Assembly: GCA_021292165.1 (NCBI GenBank)
Contig: CM037877.1
Coordinates: 126,732,402-126,796,401 of the forward strand
Direction of reading: 5' to 3'
Length of the DNA: 64,000 nt
From: Shinisaurus crocodilurus
Lineage: Eukaryota > Chordata > Lepidosauria > Squamata > Shinisauridae
The stretch's first letter is position 1. The number at the start of each line of letters is the position of its first letter. The position numbers and the translations under genes are program-made. The notes under the pieces were generated by a model that was not told the DNA's origin, did no database searches, and saw nothing but the letters and a program-made list of their open reading frames with translations. This document shows, one piece after another, positions 1-11,129 of the stretch.

Positions 1-1427
1 CCCTCATGATATTTGTTACTGATGTAAATGATAATGTACCCAAACTTACAATAACATCACTTATTCGCTCTATCCCTGAGGATTCTCCACCAGCAACTAC
101 AATAACTCTTCTTCATGTGCAAGATCAAGATTCAGCAGAGAATGCAGAAGTCACATGTTCCATTCCCAGCAATCTCCCCTTCCAAGTGACAAAATCATAT
201 GATAATTATTACAATTTGGTGACGACAAGAGCCCTGGACAGAGAGCAGGTGGCAGCCTACAACATCACTGTCACAGTCATAGATCATGGGACCCCTCCAC
301 TTTCTACATCTCTTGTTATTCCACTTGAGATTTTAGACACAAACGACAATCCACCCTGCTTCCTGCAATTAATTTATCTTTCTTATTTAATGGAGAATAA
401 CCCAAGAGGGGCCTCCATATTCTCCCTGAAGGCAGTTGATCCAGACTGGGCAGAAAGTTCCAGAATAACTTATTCCATCATTGAGAGAAATATCAGTGAC
501 TCCCATATATCTTCCTTCCTCTCTATTAATTCTGAGACGGGGGTTGTCTACGGCCTGCTCTCCTTTGATTATGAAGACTTTCGGGAGATTCAGTTCCAGG
601 TCAAGGCCCAAGACGGAGGCTCCCCACCACTCAGCTCCAATGTCTCAGTGACTCTCTACATCCTGGACCAGAACGACAATGCTCCAGAAATCTTGTACCC
701 CTCCCCTCCCACCGATGGCTCCACGGGGATAGAGCTGGCCCCTCGCTCCTCTGAACCAGGTTACCTGGTCACTAAGGTGGTGGCTGTAGATGCGGATTCT
801 GGCCAAAATGCCTGGCTCTCCTACCAGCTGACCAAGGCCACGGAACCAGGGCTCTTCACCATGGGACTCCACACCGGAGAGATCAGGACAGCCCGATTCT
901 TTCTGGAGAAAGACACCCTTAAGCAAAGCCTGGTGGTTTTGGTGAAGGACAATGGGCAGCCACCTCTCTCCGCCTCAGTCACTGTCACTGTGGTGCTGGC
1001 TGACAACATCCCTGAAATCCTCTCAGATCTGAGCAGCATCTCAGCTCCTGTAGATCCGCAGTCTGACCTCACCTTCTACCTGGTGATTGCTGTGGCTTTT
1101 GTCTCCTGCTTGTTTTTCACCTTCCTCCTTGTGTTACTGGCTGTCAAGTTGCACAGGAGGAGAAATTCTCAGCTTTATGATTCTGGGAGTGTGAATTTTA
1201 GTGGTGTTCCAGTGTCACAGTTCATCGGGATTGATGGAGTCCGTGCTTTTCTTCACTCATACTGTCATGAAGTTTGTCTTACTGCAGACTCTAGGAAGAG
1301 TAATTTCAGCTTCCCAAAAGGATATTCCTCCAATACTCTAAGCAGTCAGCACCCCTGTGAGATAAAGGATCCCTTCCTCACTGCTGAAGATATTAAGAGC
1401 AGTAATGGAGATCCATCCAGTATTCAG
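1..1427 (+). CDS. Protocadherin gamma-A-type variable exon, 3' part (5' end outside window)
   Basis: Single-pass neuronal adhesion protein of the clustered protocadherin family, acting at the plasma membrane in homophilic recognition. The window opens at the end of EC3 (DVNDNVP at about base 16) and reads without a stop through EC4 (ends DTNDNPP, about 336), EC5 (DQNDNAP, about 665), EC6 and a membrane segment (about 1069-1145), followed by a cytoplasmic tail. The tail holds GIDGVRAFLHSY and LTADSRKS, which I recognise as gamma-A signatures. The exon stops at a CAG|GTGATG donor after base 1427, in phase 0 like all the others here; the reading frame runs on to a stop at 1514 but that part is intronic. 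Its EC6-membrane part is nearly identical to the exon at 15323. Signal peptide, EC1, EC2 and promoter are not visible. Confidence 0.93.
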
Positions 1428-3055
1428 GTGATGTGTCTCTGTCAATTCAAAAGCTTTGACTTTGAATTTCCAGTTGGATATTCATACCATGTTTATCATT
1501 TGTTTCTTTTCTAGATGTTCTAAAGAGATGGAATGCAAGATAAATTCTCTATACTTTTTCTGTTCAATCAAAGGAAGGATTGGGTGGGATTTAGTTTTGT
1601 ATGTGTGGTTTCATTTTTTTTTTTAATCTCGAACACTAATTTTATGTTTTAGTGGCACATTGTATAGTTACGGATGCTTCTTTTGATATTTGATATTGTG
1701 GTGTGACTTTTTCTCTCTCTTTCTCTCTTGGAATGATTCCTTAATCAATTGTCAGATTTAAGTATGTGAGGGAAATCAAGGTCTTCCCAAAATGTGAGTG
1801 TATCAATGCATTTTCCTCCAATTTTGTATCTGAAATAGTTTGTCTTCCCTTATGTGGATAAATGTCACATTCTTTTACTGAATAGGACCAATTATCCATC
1901 CCATCAGTATTATCTATGCTTCCCAGTGCTGCTGTCAGGCAGAGGTCTCTCCCAGACCAGCTTTGTATCAGGGATTGAGCTTATATACTAAGAACTGGTT
2001 TAGTGTATTGGCCAAATCATGAAGTCCCTCATCTGAATCTTGCTTCTTGCCATCATCTCAGATGCTATAAAGTAAACTATATGTGTCATTAGGGCTGACT
2101 TCCTATACCCACATACCTGGGACTAAGCCCCATTGAAATCAATGTAAATGTATGCGTGTAAATAATACAATGTTAAATTAATAACATTATTACAGCCAAC
2201 ATTATTATTACATTTAACATGCCCTTTTTACCTTTACTATGGGGGGTGGGGTGGCGAGCTGGATTGAGACAACAGCAGGTGGGGAAGGAAGTTTAACTCT
2301 CCCCCACACACACACCATTAGGAGTTGTCCTCCTAATGCAAATTGCAGCATTGGGGAGGGGCTCATATTATGGAGGGAAAGGGTTACATTCCCTCTCCCT
2401 GCCCACTCCCCACCCACCATGGTCCTGATCCTTCTCCCACCACAGCAGATATTTCTATGGAAAAAATTGCATGCTTATTAAATGCAATGATACATTTAAT
2501 ATTACATCTACTTTTGTCCTCATTAAGTGGCCTTAGGTGAGCCACTCTCTTATTCTCAGCCCCCGCTGATATATAATATCAACATAATAATACGAAACTT
2601 TCTTACATGATAATGTTATATAAAACTCTTAGAACACCCAAAACTGCTATACAAGTGCTAAGTATGTTCTCTGCCACCGAGTAGTGCCTCCCTGTCCCTT
2701 CTTTTCTTTCCTTTTGTTCAGAATTTCACCATACAGAAAATAGTTGTATGCTCAATAGTAGTATAGTAGGATGTGTTGGCAGGTGCTTATGTCATATTTG
2801 GCTTGGCAACATTTTTCACGTTTTGAGCAATAATACTCTCGGTCTTTAACCTTGTGACTCCATGTATTCTGAGATGTACCAAAATGAAGATGTACTGGGC
2901 CAATGTTTTAATAGAGACCACTGAAGATGCAGCCGAACATTTTCTTAATGACTTCTGCTTTGCTATAGTAGCCTTTAATTAAGCTCAAGGTTGATGTTAA
3001 CATCTAGAATAGTTTTTCCTCATTAGTGCTAAGTATAAAAAGCTTTGTAATGTGA
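1428..3055. other. Intergenic spacer, no gene seen
   Basis: AT-rich sequence after the gamma-A donor. A short piece near 2093-2150 resembles the palindromic element also found at 39215 (phrases like ACCTGGGACTAAGCCCCATTGAA). No long reading frame or RNA gene is convincing. Confidence 0.5.
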
Positions 3056-3079
3056 ATTAAAGTCTCCCTGGAAGACCAG

Positions 3080-3231
3080 TGAGACCAGTGAATCTTTCTC
3101 GATTTAGATACCTTTATGAAGAATATCAGTCTCTTGCTGAATATGACCGATCATGGCATGAAGCCCATTTGAATGCCTATGATGGGGCAGTTAAGAGCAA
3201 CATGGAGTTTTCTCTTCCACTGACGTTGCCT
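3080..3231 (+). pseudogene. Possible coding-like fragment of unknown origin
   Basis: About 50 codons read smoothly (RFRYLYEEYQSL... then YDRSWHEAHLNAYDGAV) with a composition that looks protein-coding rather than random, then run straight into the hairpin at 3232. There is no start context, partner exon or poly-A tail to settle it. It could be a truncated processed pseudogene or a piece of an uncharacterised transposon protein. I do not recognise the family. Confidence 0.2.
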
Positions 3232-3273
3232 CAGGACCTTCATGCAGCAGAACTGTGCTGCATGAAGGTCCTG
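3232..3273. repeat. Perfect 18-bp inverted repeat (hairpin)
   Basis: Arms 3232-3249 and 3256-3273 are exact reverse complements (CAGGACCTTCATGCAGCA and its complement) around a 6-base loop GAACTG. The flanks do not extend the pairing. Confidence 0.9.
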
Positions 3274-3464
3274 TGTCAGAACTGTGTCAGATGGTGACAT
3301 GATGGTACAACTGGGTTTATTCCACCCAGAGGGAGATGCCACTAAAGACCACCATGACATATTTGTAAGTAAATCTGGTAATAGAAACACTCACTTTGGT
3401 CATACTTGGATGCCACAATGAAACCAGAATCTCAGCTTGAGTTTTCAACACCCTGGGCTTATCA

Positions 3465-4020
3465 CTTTTATTTATTTATTTCTTACATTCTATACCACCC
3501 GATAGCCGAAGCTCTCTGGCAGTTCACAACAATTAAAACCATAAAATACAACATGAAATACACTATAAAAGTTTAAAACTGAGTATAAAATAGAAGTAAA
3601 AGCCAAAGTAAAACCTAGCACTAGCAGTACAAAGATTTAAAATACAGTAAGGGACTTAAAACAACAGAGACTGAAAGACTAAACTACCTGGGAAAATAAG
3701 GTCTTTACCTGGTGCCGGAAAGAGCACAATGTAGGTGCCAGGCGAGCCTCTCTGTGAAGTTCATTCCACAGCTGGGATGCCACAACAGAAAAGGCCCTCT
3801 TCTTAGTAGCCACCCACCTCACTTCCTTTGGCAGGGGCTCCCAGAGAAGGACCTCTGAGGACAATCTTAGGGTCTGGACAGGTATATATGGGAGGAGGTG
3901 ATCCTTCAGGTAACCTGGCCTCAAGCCATTTAGGGCTTTGAATGTTAATACCTGCACATGAATTGGACATGGACTGGTAGCCAGTGCAGATGGTAAAATA
4001 CTGGCCTAATATCATTTTGT
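3465..4020 (-). mobile_element. L2-type LINE 3' fragment
   Basis: Read on the minus strand, 3957-3679 encodes the C-terminal part of a LINE ORF2 of the L2 kind (LTFKALNGLRPGYLKDHL, then RAFSVVASQLWNEL). It is followed by the usual 3' end with an AATAAATAAATAA-like tail (top strand TTATTTATTTATT at 3467). It is 5'-truncated. Other copies of the same family lie at 41890 and 49120. Confidence 0.75.
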
Positions 4021-4225
4021 CTGGCTTAATTTGATTTTGTCCCCCTTGAGAACATTTATGTACTTACTAACTTATTCAATAAGTATTTAATTCCATACCT
4101 TCAACTCCCAAGAGTTCCCAATGTGACAAACAATAGAAATATAGTAATAAAAAAATATAACACTGCACAAAAAATCCATGAAAAACATTAGCAGGAGGTT
4201 TGCTCTGTGTCTGAATGATGTACAC

Positions 4226-5962
4226 CAGGGGTCCTCAAACTATGGCCCGCGGGCCACATCCGGCCCACCATGTCTTTTCCAGCGGCCGATCGTTGGTAGT
4301 ATAGTGGTTGCTTGCGCGAGAAGGAGAATCTCCTTCTCGCGCGACTCTTCCGCAGCCATCGGAGGAGGAAAGCTCGCGGGATTATAACATTGATGTCATC
4401 CCATGCGCTTTCCTCCTCCGATGGCTGCGATGGCCAGGGCTCCATTTTCCTGCTCGTCCCCGCTGCTGTTAGCGCGCTTGTTCTTCTTGCCCTTGTTACT
4501 CTTCTGGTTCGGCATCACCAAGGGAGGAGGAGGAGGGGGGGGAGGAGGAGGAGGAGGAGGTTGTGGTGGCGGCAGCGGCGGCAGCGGGAAGCTTGAGGAG
4601 GAAGACGCGACGGTGGAGAAGGCAGTTTGGTGCCGCTGGTGCTACCACCGCCACCAACCCCGGCTTATTGCAGCTCCATTGTCAGGCGGAGGAGCCAGCT
4701 CGCCCTCCCCCTCACGCACAACGGGCTCATTGCGCACACACACCGCAGCCGCCTGGCCACGGGAAGAAGTGCAAGCTGGGTGAAGCAGGGTGGCCAGGTG
4801 ACCGGCCAGATGGGCAATTAACAAATATAATAAAATAAATAAATAAAATAAGCCAGGGGAAAGGTGTGTCTCGCTTGTTTTGATTCTGCTTCTTCTCCCT
4901 CGGTTGCGCTCCCCTCCCTCCCTGCTTCCTCCTCCTCCTCCTCCTCCTCCTCTCTCACCCTGCCAGGCCCTGGTGACAATGGAAAGCAAAGAGCAAGTGA
5001 AAGGAAGGGAGGAGGAAGGCGCGGCTCAGAGGCTGGACTAGCAACAGCGGCGGTAGCAGCAGCAGGGAGGTGCTTGGGAGCTGCTAAGGTTCTTTCAAAG
5101 CATCACGATGGTGATTGTGAAAGGGGTTCCTCCAGATACGTATGTCGGGATTCATCGCCCAAGCAGGAATAAATATGGGAATAGTGCATAGGCAAAATCT
5201 CTTAAACCCCGTGATCGCTTGACACGCTCCTCATTCTCACCATGTGGACTTTTCTCCGTCTCCCCCCCCCCCCATTACCTGCATACTTTTGCATGCACGG
5301 CTTGCATTATGCTCAGGGGTGGGCAACTTGTGGCCTCCTTCGTGTTGTTGGACTGCAACTCCCGGCATTCTTATTTATTTATTTATTTATTTATTTATTA
5401 TTTACATTTATTAATCGCCCATCTGGCCGGCAACCGGCCACCCTTCACCATTGACTGGGCTGGCAGGGCTGATGAGAGTTGCAGTTCAACACCCGGAGGG
5501 CCAGAAGTTGCCGAACCCAACCCTGCACTAAAGCTTGAGAGTTTAGGACCCGAAGATGTTTGTCCAGATTAGTATGGAATTCAAAAGGACGACCTTGTGC
5601 ATGTGAGATAGACATTTCTCTCTGCACATGTGCATGCTAGAAGATACCTCTGGAATTGTATCCACGTCCAGTTGCAATGCAGAACGGGCCAGCAACCGAG
5701 GTAGGTAAGTGGGTACAAGCCCATAGACAGCCTAAAATTCCATCCTCCATTTAATCACTTATTAACATTATAATCATTAATTTATAATAACTTTCCATTT
5801 AAGAAAAAAAAATCACTCCTATCAAGTAAAAAAAAAAAGGACCTGGGTCCTTTTTTTTTACTTGATCCATTCGTTCATATTTTTTTCAAACTATAGTCCG
5901 TCCCCCCAACAGTCTGAGGGACAATGAACTGACCCCCTGTTTAAAAAGTTTGAGGACCCCTG
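4226..5962. mobile_element. Non-autonomous hAT element with GC-rich internal cargo
   Basis: The left end begins CAGGGGTCCTCAAAC and the right end finishes with GTTTGAGGACCCCTG, a perfect 15-base terminal inverted repeat of hAT type. The 10-mer TGATGTACAC occurs directly before the left end (4216-4225) and just after the right end (5965-5974), a likely target-site duplication offset by a few bases. The inside has no transposase. It is strongly GC- and CpG-rich for 4270-5130, with GGA/CCT tracts, a 22-bp inverted repeat (4351-4372 with 4408-4429), and other repeat pieces (a MITE with a TTTA tract around 5325-5520). The cargo looks like captured promoter or exon-1 sequence. Confidence 0.75.
4396..4515 (-). 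other. Small reading frame in the hAT cargo, possibly a captured host exon
   Basis: On the minus strand an ATG at 4515 follows a CCT-rich stretch resembling a 5' untranslated region and opens 39 codons starting MPNQKSNKGKKNKR, rich in Lys, Asn and Ser, ending at TGA. The style is that of a eukaryotic nuclear protein N-terminus. I cannot name a parent gene, and the frame ends at the junction with the internal inverted repeat. It may be chance. Confidence 0.2.
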
Positions 5963-5974
5963 ACTGATGTACAC

Positions 5975-6620
5975 TCTTGATAGGCTGCCCATTGTGGGTA
6001 GTCTGTTTCTTCCTCCATGCCTGCTAACATTTGGCAAGCCATTACCATGAAGATTTGCTGCTCCTTTCCTGAGAAAATAGGGAAAGGCTCTTCAGTTAGA
6101 AGAATATAAAGGAAGTCCCAGACCACAGACTCCACACTGTTTCCTGTGATAGGATTGAATATTCTGCTTCAGATTAATGACACTGTTTATTCATGGAGCA
6201 CAGATCTGTAGTATGGTGGGAAAGTGCTCAATCTGGTGTTTTTAACTTGGAGTATGCTGGAGCATTCTGGAGATACTGGAAATAACAGATATTAATGACC
6301 ACGTCCACACCTGGAGACTTAAAAAAACACGCGTTTATAGAATGGAGATGAGTATCATCTTCATATAGGGGAAATTGCAATCCCAGATAGTGGTTGCTTT
6401 GGGCACCAATTCTCATTTGTGTTACCATACTGATGTTCGCAGTACTATATAAAAAGCCATGGAAATGAATGAAAGTATCTATATAAAAAACAAAGAAAAT
6501 CTTTCTGAAATAATCCACTTGCAAACAGCTACAGAAAAAATAAATGCTGCAGAAACACGGACATTCATTCACATCCAGAATATCTTTCTATTTTACATTG
6601 GATAAGGTGTCTTTTCTTGC
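5975..6620. other. Spacer before gamma-B exon, no gene seen
   Basis: Unique-looking, AT-rich sequence between the hAT element and the protocadherin promoter. Nothing recognisable. Confidence 0.5.
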
Positions 6621-6621
6621 A

Positions 6622-6662
6622 GTTCTCTGTCTTAGCCTCAATGTGCCGCTGTTGGCCAGTAT
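6622..6662 (+). promoter_or_regulatory. Protocadherin conserved sequence element (CSE) of the first complete gamma-B exon
   Basis: Contains GCCGCTGTTGGCCAGT with CGCT at 6647-6650, preceded about 25 bases upstream by CTTGCAGTTCTC. The same two blocks occur before the exons at 22789 and 31401. In mammals this element is the promoter motif of clustered protocadherins and overlaps a CTCF site. It lies 267 bases before the ATG. Confidence 0.8.
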
Positions 6663-6916
6663 GATAGCTGGAGAGAGGAGATCCACTGATGCTTCCTAAA
6701 CAGCAAGAACTCCAATCAAAGCTGTACAGATCAGGGAAACTGAAGAGCACAAGAACAGAACTCCCCTGCAGAGAAAAAGAAAACTGTTTTGGTTTGTACA
6801 GATTATGATGAAATGCAGGTTATTCTTCCTCATTGAGATCGCCTTCATCCTCACAAGAATTTGATTTGATCATAACCAGCTGAAAAAAGGGGGCAGCTTA
6901 TTTTTGAGGGAGCCAG

Positions 6917-9337
6917 ATGGAGGGAAGGCACAGAAACAATGGCAGGGCACTCACAAGGCAAGTACTGCTTCTCTCGCTGTTGTCTTTCTTCTACCAGGGT
7001 GCCTCCGAGCAGATTCGCTATTCAATCCCTGAGGAGATGGCAAAGGGTTCGATAGTGGGGAACCTCGCCAAGGAATTGGGACTAAGTACCAGAGAATTAA
7101 AATATCGTAAACTGCATGCTGTCTCTGTGGCGAAAATACAATACCTAATTATCAATGCAGAGAATGGAAACCTCTATGTGAATGACAGGATAGATCGAGA
7201 AGGAATATGTGGAAAAAATCCACTTTGCTTTGTAAATTTAGACGCTGTGGCAGAGAACCCTCTGAATGTTTTCCATATAAGAGTGGCAATCCAGGACATT
7301 AATGATAATGCACCCCAATTCTTCAATGGCAATATCAATTTGGAGATAATTGAATCCACTTTACCAGGCACCCGATTTCTCCTTGGGAAAGCTGAAGATC
7401 CTGACATTGGGGTGAATTCTCTCCAGAATTACCAGCTGAGCTCCAGCCAATATTTCACTTTGGAAGTTAGAGAGAGAAAAGATGGAAATAATTATGCAGA
7501 ATTGGTGCTGCAGAAACCGCTTGACCGGGAAATTGAACAGACTCTTCACTTGATCCTTACAGCCCTTGATGGGGGTGAACCTAGAAAAACAGGAACTGCC
7601 CAGATATGCATTAATGTCACTGATGCCAATGACAACCCACCCATCTTCACTCAAGACATCTACAAGGTCAATTTGAGGGAAAATGTTCCTGTTGGGTCCC
7701 TCGTGCTCCAGATTGTAGCCTCCGATAATGATGAAGGTTCGTATGCCAAAGTCAGATATCATTTCAGCAACATTCCAGGAACTGCCGAACAAAAATTCAG
7801 GCTGGAACCAATTGATGGCACAATCACTCTTATGGAGCCATTGGACTTTGAGGAAACTGAAGAATATACTCTGACAGTAGCAGCAAAAGATGGAGGTGGA
7901 TTGGTAACACATTGCAATATTGTTATAAAGGTTTGTGATGAGAATGACAACCCTCCAGAGGTGATGTTTGCCTCTGTGTTCAGCCCAGTCCCTGAAGATT
8001 CTCAATCTGGAAGCTTAATTGCTCTCATTAGTGTAAATGACAAAGATACTGGTGATAACGGAAAGGTTACTTGCAATTTACAAGATGATTTGCCCTTCAA
8101 GCTCCTTCCTTCATCTAACAATTACTACAAGCTCCTAACAGACAGTCTCCTGGACAGAGAAAGAGCTCCAGAGTATAAGATTACATTCACGGCCACAGAC
8201 AACGGAACTCCACCTCTTTCCACACACAAAACCATCTCACTGCAGATCTTTGATATCAATGACAATGCCCCAACATTTGAGAGATCTTCCTACAGCATCT
8301 ATGTACCCGAAAACAATCCTTCCGGTGCCTCCATTTTCAGTATTAAAGCCTCTGATCCAGATGTGGACCAGAACGCACGGATCACGTACTCCATCCTCAA
8401 CAGCAACATTGAGGAGCTCCCCATCTCCTCATATGTCTCCATTAATTCTGAGACAGGCACAATCTATGCCCAGCGATCCTTCGACTATGAACAATTCAGG
8501 GAGTTCCAGCTGCAGGTGAAGGCCCAAGATGGTGGTTCTCCCCTTCTCAGCAGCAATGTCACAGTGCGGGTGTTTATTCTGGATCGGAATGATAACAGCC
8601 CCCATGTCCTGTCCCCTTCACAAGCAGCCAAAGGCTCCGCCTTGTTCGAGATGGTGCCTCGTTCGGCTGAGGCAGATTATCTCGTAACGAAGGTGGTGGC
8701 CGTGGATGCTGATTCTGGGCACAACGCCTGGCTCTCCTACCACCTGATTCAGGCCACTGAGCCAGCACTCTTCACTGTTGGGCCTCATACTGGTGAGATC
8801 AGGACAGCGAGGGCCTTTCTGGAGAGGGATGCTGTGAAGCAGAGACTGGTGGTTGTGGTGAAGGATAATGGGCAGCCGCCTCTCTCGGCCACCGTTACTC
8901 TGAACCTGGTGTTTGCTGAGAACTTCCAGGAGGCCCTTCCGGAGATGAAAAGCCAACCGAGCAGCTCCGAGTATCAGTCTGATCTACAGTTCTATTTGGT
9001 GCTGGCCTTAGCCATGATGTCATTCCTATTCCTCTTGACGGTGATTCTGGCCATCCTGATGAAGCTCCGACGGTCAGGGAATCCAAAATTCCTACAGTGC
9101 TTTGGTCCCATTCCCCATTCCAAGACCGGTGCCATATTTCCACCTAATTTTGAAGATGGGACTCTGCCTTATTCCTATCAGCTGTGCCTCTCCTCAGAAT
9201 CTAGGGAAAATGAGTTTACCTTCGTGACACCCAATGTTCAGATTGCTGAAAATATTCTTTGCAATGACAAATCTGGTGCACCATTCACAGGCTTTGCAGG
9301 AGAAAACTTTAATTCTGAGAAGGAAATTGGCGAGGAG
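6917..9337 (+). CDS. Protocadherin gamma-B-type variable exon
   Basis: An 807-codon exon encoding the whole extracellular, membrane and variable cytoplasmic part of a gamma-B-like protocadherin. Signal peptide about residues 1-31, then mature [16 protein letters not shown] repeats end near residues 132 (DINDNAP), 242 (DANDNPP), 347 (DENDNPP), 451 (DINDNAP) and 562 (DRNDNSP); EC6 follows, then the membrane helix at about 691-715. EC1 has the family's CX5C loop (CGKNPLC). The tail [20 protein letters not shown] is the gamma-B signature. It ends at GAG|GTAAGA in phase 0 and would be spliced to the shared gamma constant exons downstream of the window. The ATG at 6917 is chosen because it directly precedes a good signal peptide and lies 267 bases after the CSE. 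The protein would form cis dimers and trans homophilic contacts through EC1-EC4. The particular B paralogue cannot be named. Confidence 0.95.
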
Positions 9338-9704
9338 GTAAGACTTGTTTTCTGGACTAGCATGCACTGCACACTCCATAGTTCTTTACCATCACTTACA
9401 CTGCGGTACTACTTTTTCTAGTGTAAGTGTGGCTGTGTTTTAGTTTTTGAATCTTTAGTTGATTTCCTATCTAGAAATAGACTGGCCTGTATTTCATTTG
9501 GCTTTTGTGAATCCTTGTCTTCCTTTTGAAGTCCATAGCTATGCTAAATAGCTGAGGCCGGAGCTCCTGGTGGTCAGTTGGTGCAAGTACTTCTCTTGTA
9601 GACATTTGGACTATCCAGTTTCTGGATAGTGTTTTTAGAATTAGAGCTTAAATTACTTGGCCATGAAACGAACTGACAGGGACAATTGTTTTTCTGCTCG
9701 TTTC

Positions 9705-9860
9705 ATAGATTTCATAGATCATAGAGTTGGAAGGGGCCTACAAGGCTATTGAGTCCAACCCCCTGCTCAATGCAGGAAACTAGAGGAGGGGTCTCCCATC
9801 CAAGTAATAACCAGGCCTGACCCTGCTTAGCTTCCCGCGCTCAGACAGGCTGAGCCAGCG
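9705..9860 (-). mobile_element. CR1 LINE 3' end fragment
   Basis: Starts with the reverse of the CR1 tail (TCATAGATCATAGAGTTGGAAGGGGCC), followed by the usual GTCCAACCCCCTGC stretch. It is only the 3' end and is reversed relative to the genes. Confidence 0.75.
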
Positions 9861-10314
9861 TGAGCCACAGACAGTTTCAGGACTAGTGTGGAAAAGCTGT
9901 TACTGCATAATTAAGGAGATGGAGTTCTTTCCATATAACAGTCAATACTGTGACTGTTAGAATTTTTAAAATATGGTTTTAATATGAGTTGTATAGACAT
10001 ATTATTTTCAGAGGCCTTTGCAAATTATGCTTTACTTAAACTTCCAGGAAAGCTGGCTAATTATAAATTTGCTCATATTAAGACTTTATTTGTACCTTCT
10101 ATATTATAAAGTACATTATGATTAGATGGTCTAATAGTATTTTGGTGTTAATTTGATTCAGGAATGACCAAACTCACCCAGTAATTACAATATTAAGTAA
10201 ATCATGTCATTTTTCAACTGCAGTGAGCTTCAGCTACCTTGATTTACGGTAACATAATCTCATTCAGTTCTGTAGGTGTAAACTGGTTTGAATCTAGTAT
10301 ATGGATTAGGCTAG

Positions 10315-10400
10315 TCTTCCTAGCCTGGTGCCTTCCAGATGTGTTGGACTGCAACTCCCATCATTCCCAGCCATCATGCCCATTGGCTGGATTAGACTGC
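10315..10400. mobile_element. MITE fragment
   Basis: Carries the phrase GTGTTGGACTGCAACTCCCA shared with several short foldback elements in this window (13708, 30715, 50830). Only one arm is clear. Confidence 0.5.
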
Positions 10401-10596
10401 TGATATAATTCCACTTAGAAGTCTGAGTATGCTGCCGATAGTTCATATTGAAAATGATTGTGCAAAGTATTTAGACACAATGATGCTGATCTAGAGCTTC
10501 CCTATTTCATCCAATAGAGATTAATGCTCCATGTGCATCAGATTGGATTGCGCTGATCAAATTGATGCCATCTGCTTGAATGTTGGCTGCAAAGAC

Positions 10597-10737
10597 CATA
10601 TGGAAAAATGAGTTTTCTTTCCTGACTCCCAAAGTTCAGATTGCAGACAATATTCTTTGCAGTGACAAAACTGATGTGCCTTTTATGGGAAGTGGAGGAA
10701 ACAATCCAATTTTGGAGCTAGCAAATGCTGAGAAGGT
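10597..10737 (+). pseudogene. Relic of a gamma-B variable-exon tail with splice donor
   Basis: Encodes NEFSFLTPKVQIADNILCSD, closely matching the cytoplasmic tail of the exon at 6917 ([20 protein letters not shown]). It is followed by a diverged stretch and GAGAAG|GTAGGG, where a donor would be. No EC or membrane sequence is found upstream, so this is the surviving 3' end of a duplicated exon and not a gene. It sits about 1.26 kb after the intact donor and in the same orientation. Confidence 0.85.
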
Positions 10738-11129
10738 AGGGACGCCTTGCACGCTGCATAACCCTTGAACTTAACTGACATTGAAACATTAACTTTTATA
10801 GCAGTTGTTATTATAGTTTAGTTTTTCAGGCTTTTGGTGACTGGGAATAAATAGGTCTGGAAATAAATAGTTTGTCTGAATGCTACTGCCTCTGACTTTG
10901 TGCTTGATATAAGTGCTAAATGCTGCCGTGTTGAGACTGTGCTCATCTAGCCATTGTGTCCAAAGAGCTCTGCTGAACTGAGTTGGATTACTCAACCTCC
11001 TCTTTAGCCTTTTTGGCACTGAAAGTTAAACGACTCGGACATTCAAGTTAATGACCTGTGTGAGGTAGCAGCCCTGCTTGCTTTAGTGAGTTTTCCAGTA
11101 ATCGTGTGCAGAGGTTCTGAACTGCCAAT

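Noticed and set aside
1428..1514. Coding frame beyond the gamma-A donor
   Set aside because: A consensus donor at 1428 and the family structure show this is intron; the stop at 1514 would only be used by unspliced RNA.
7361..8005. Long minus-strand frame within the gamma-B exon
   Set aside because: Shadow frame of the coding strand caused by codon bias; no domain.
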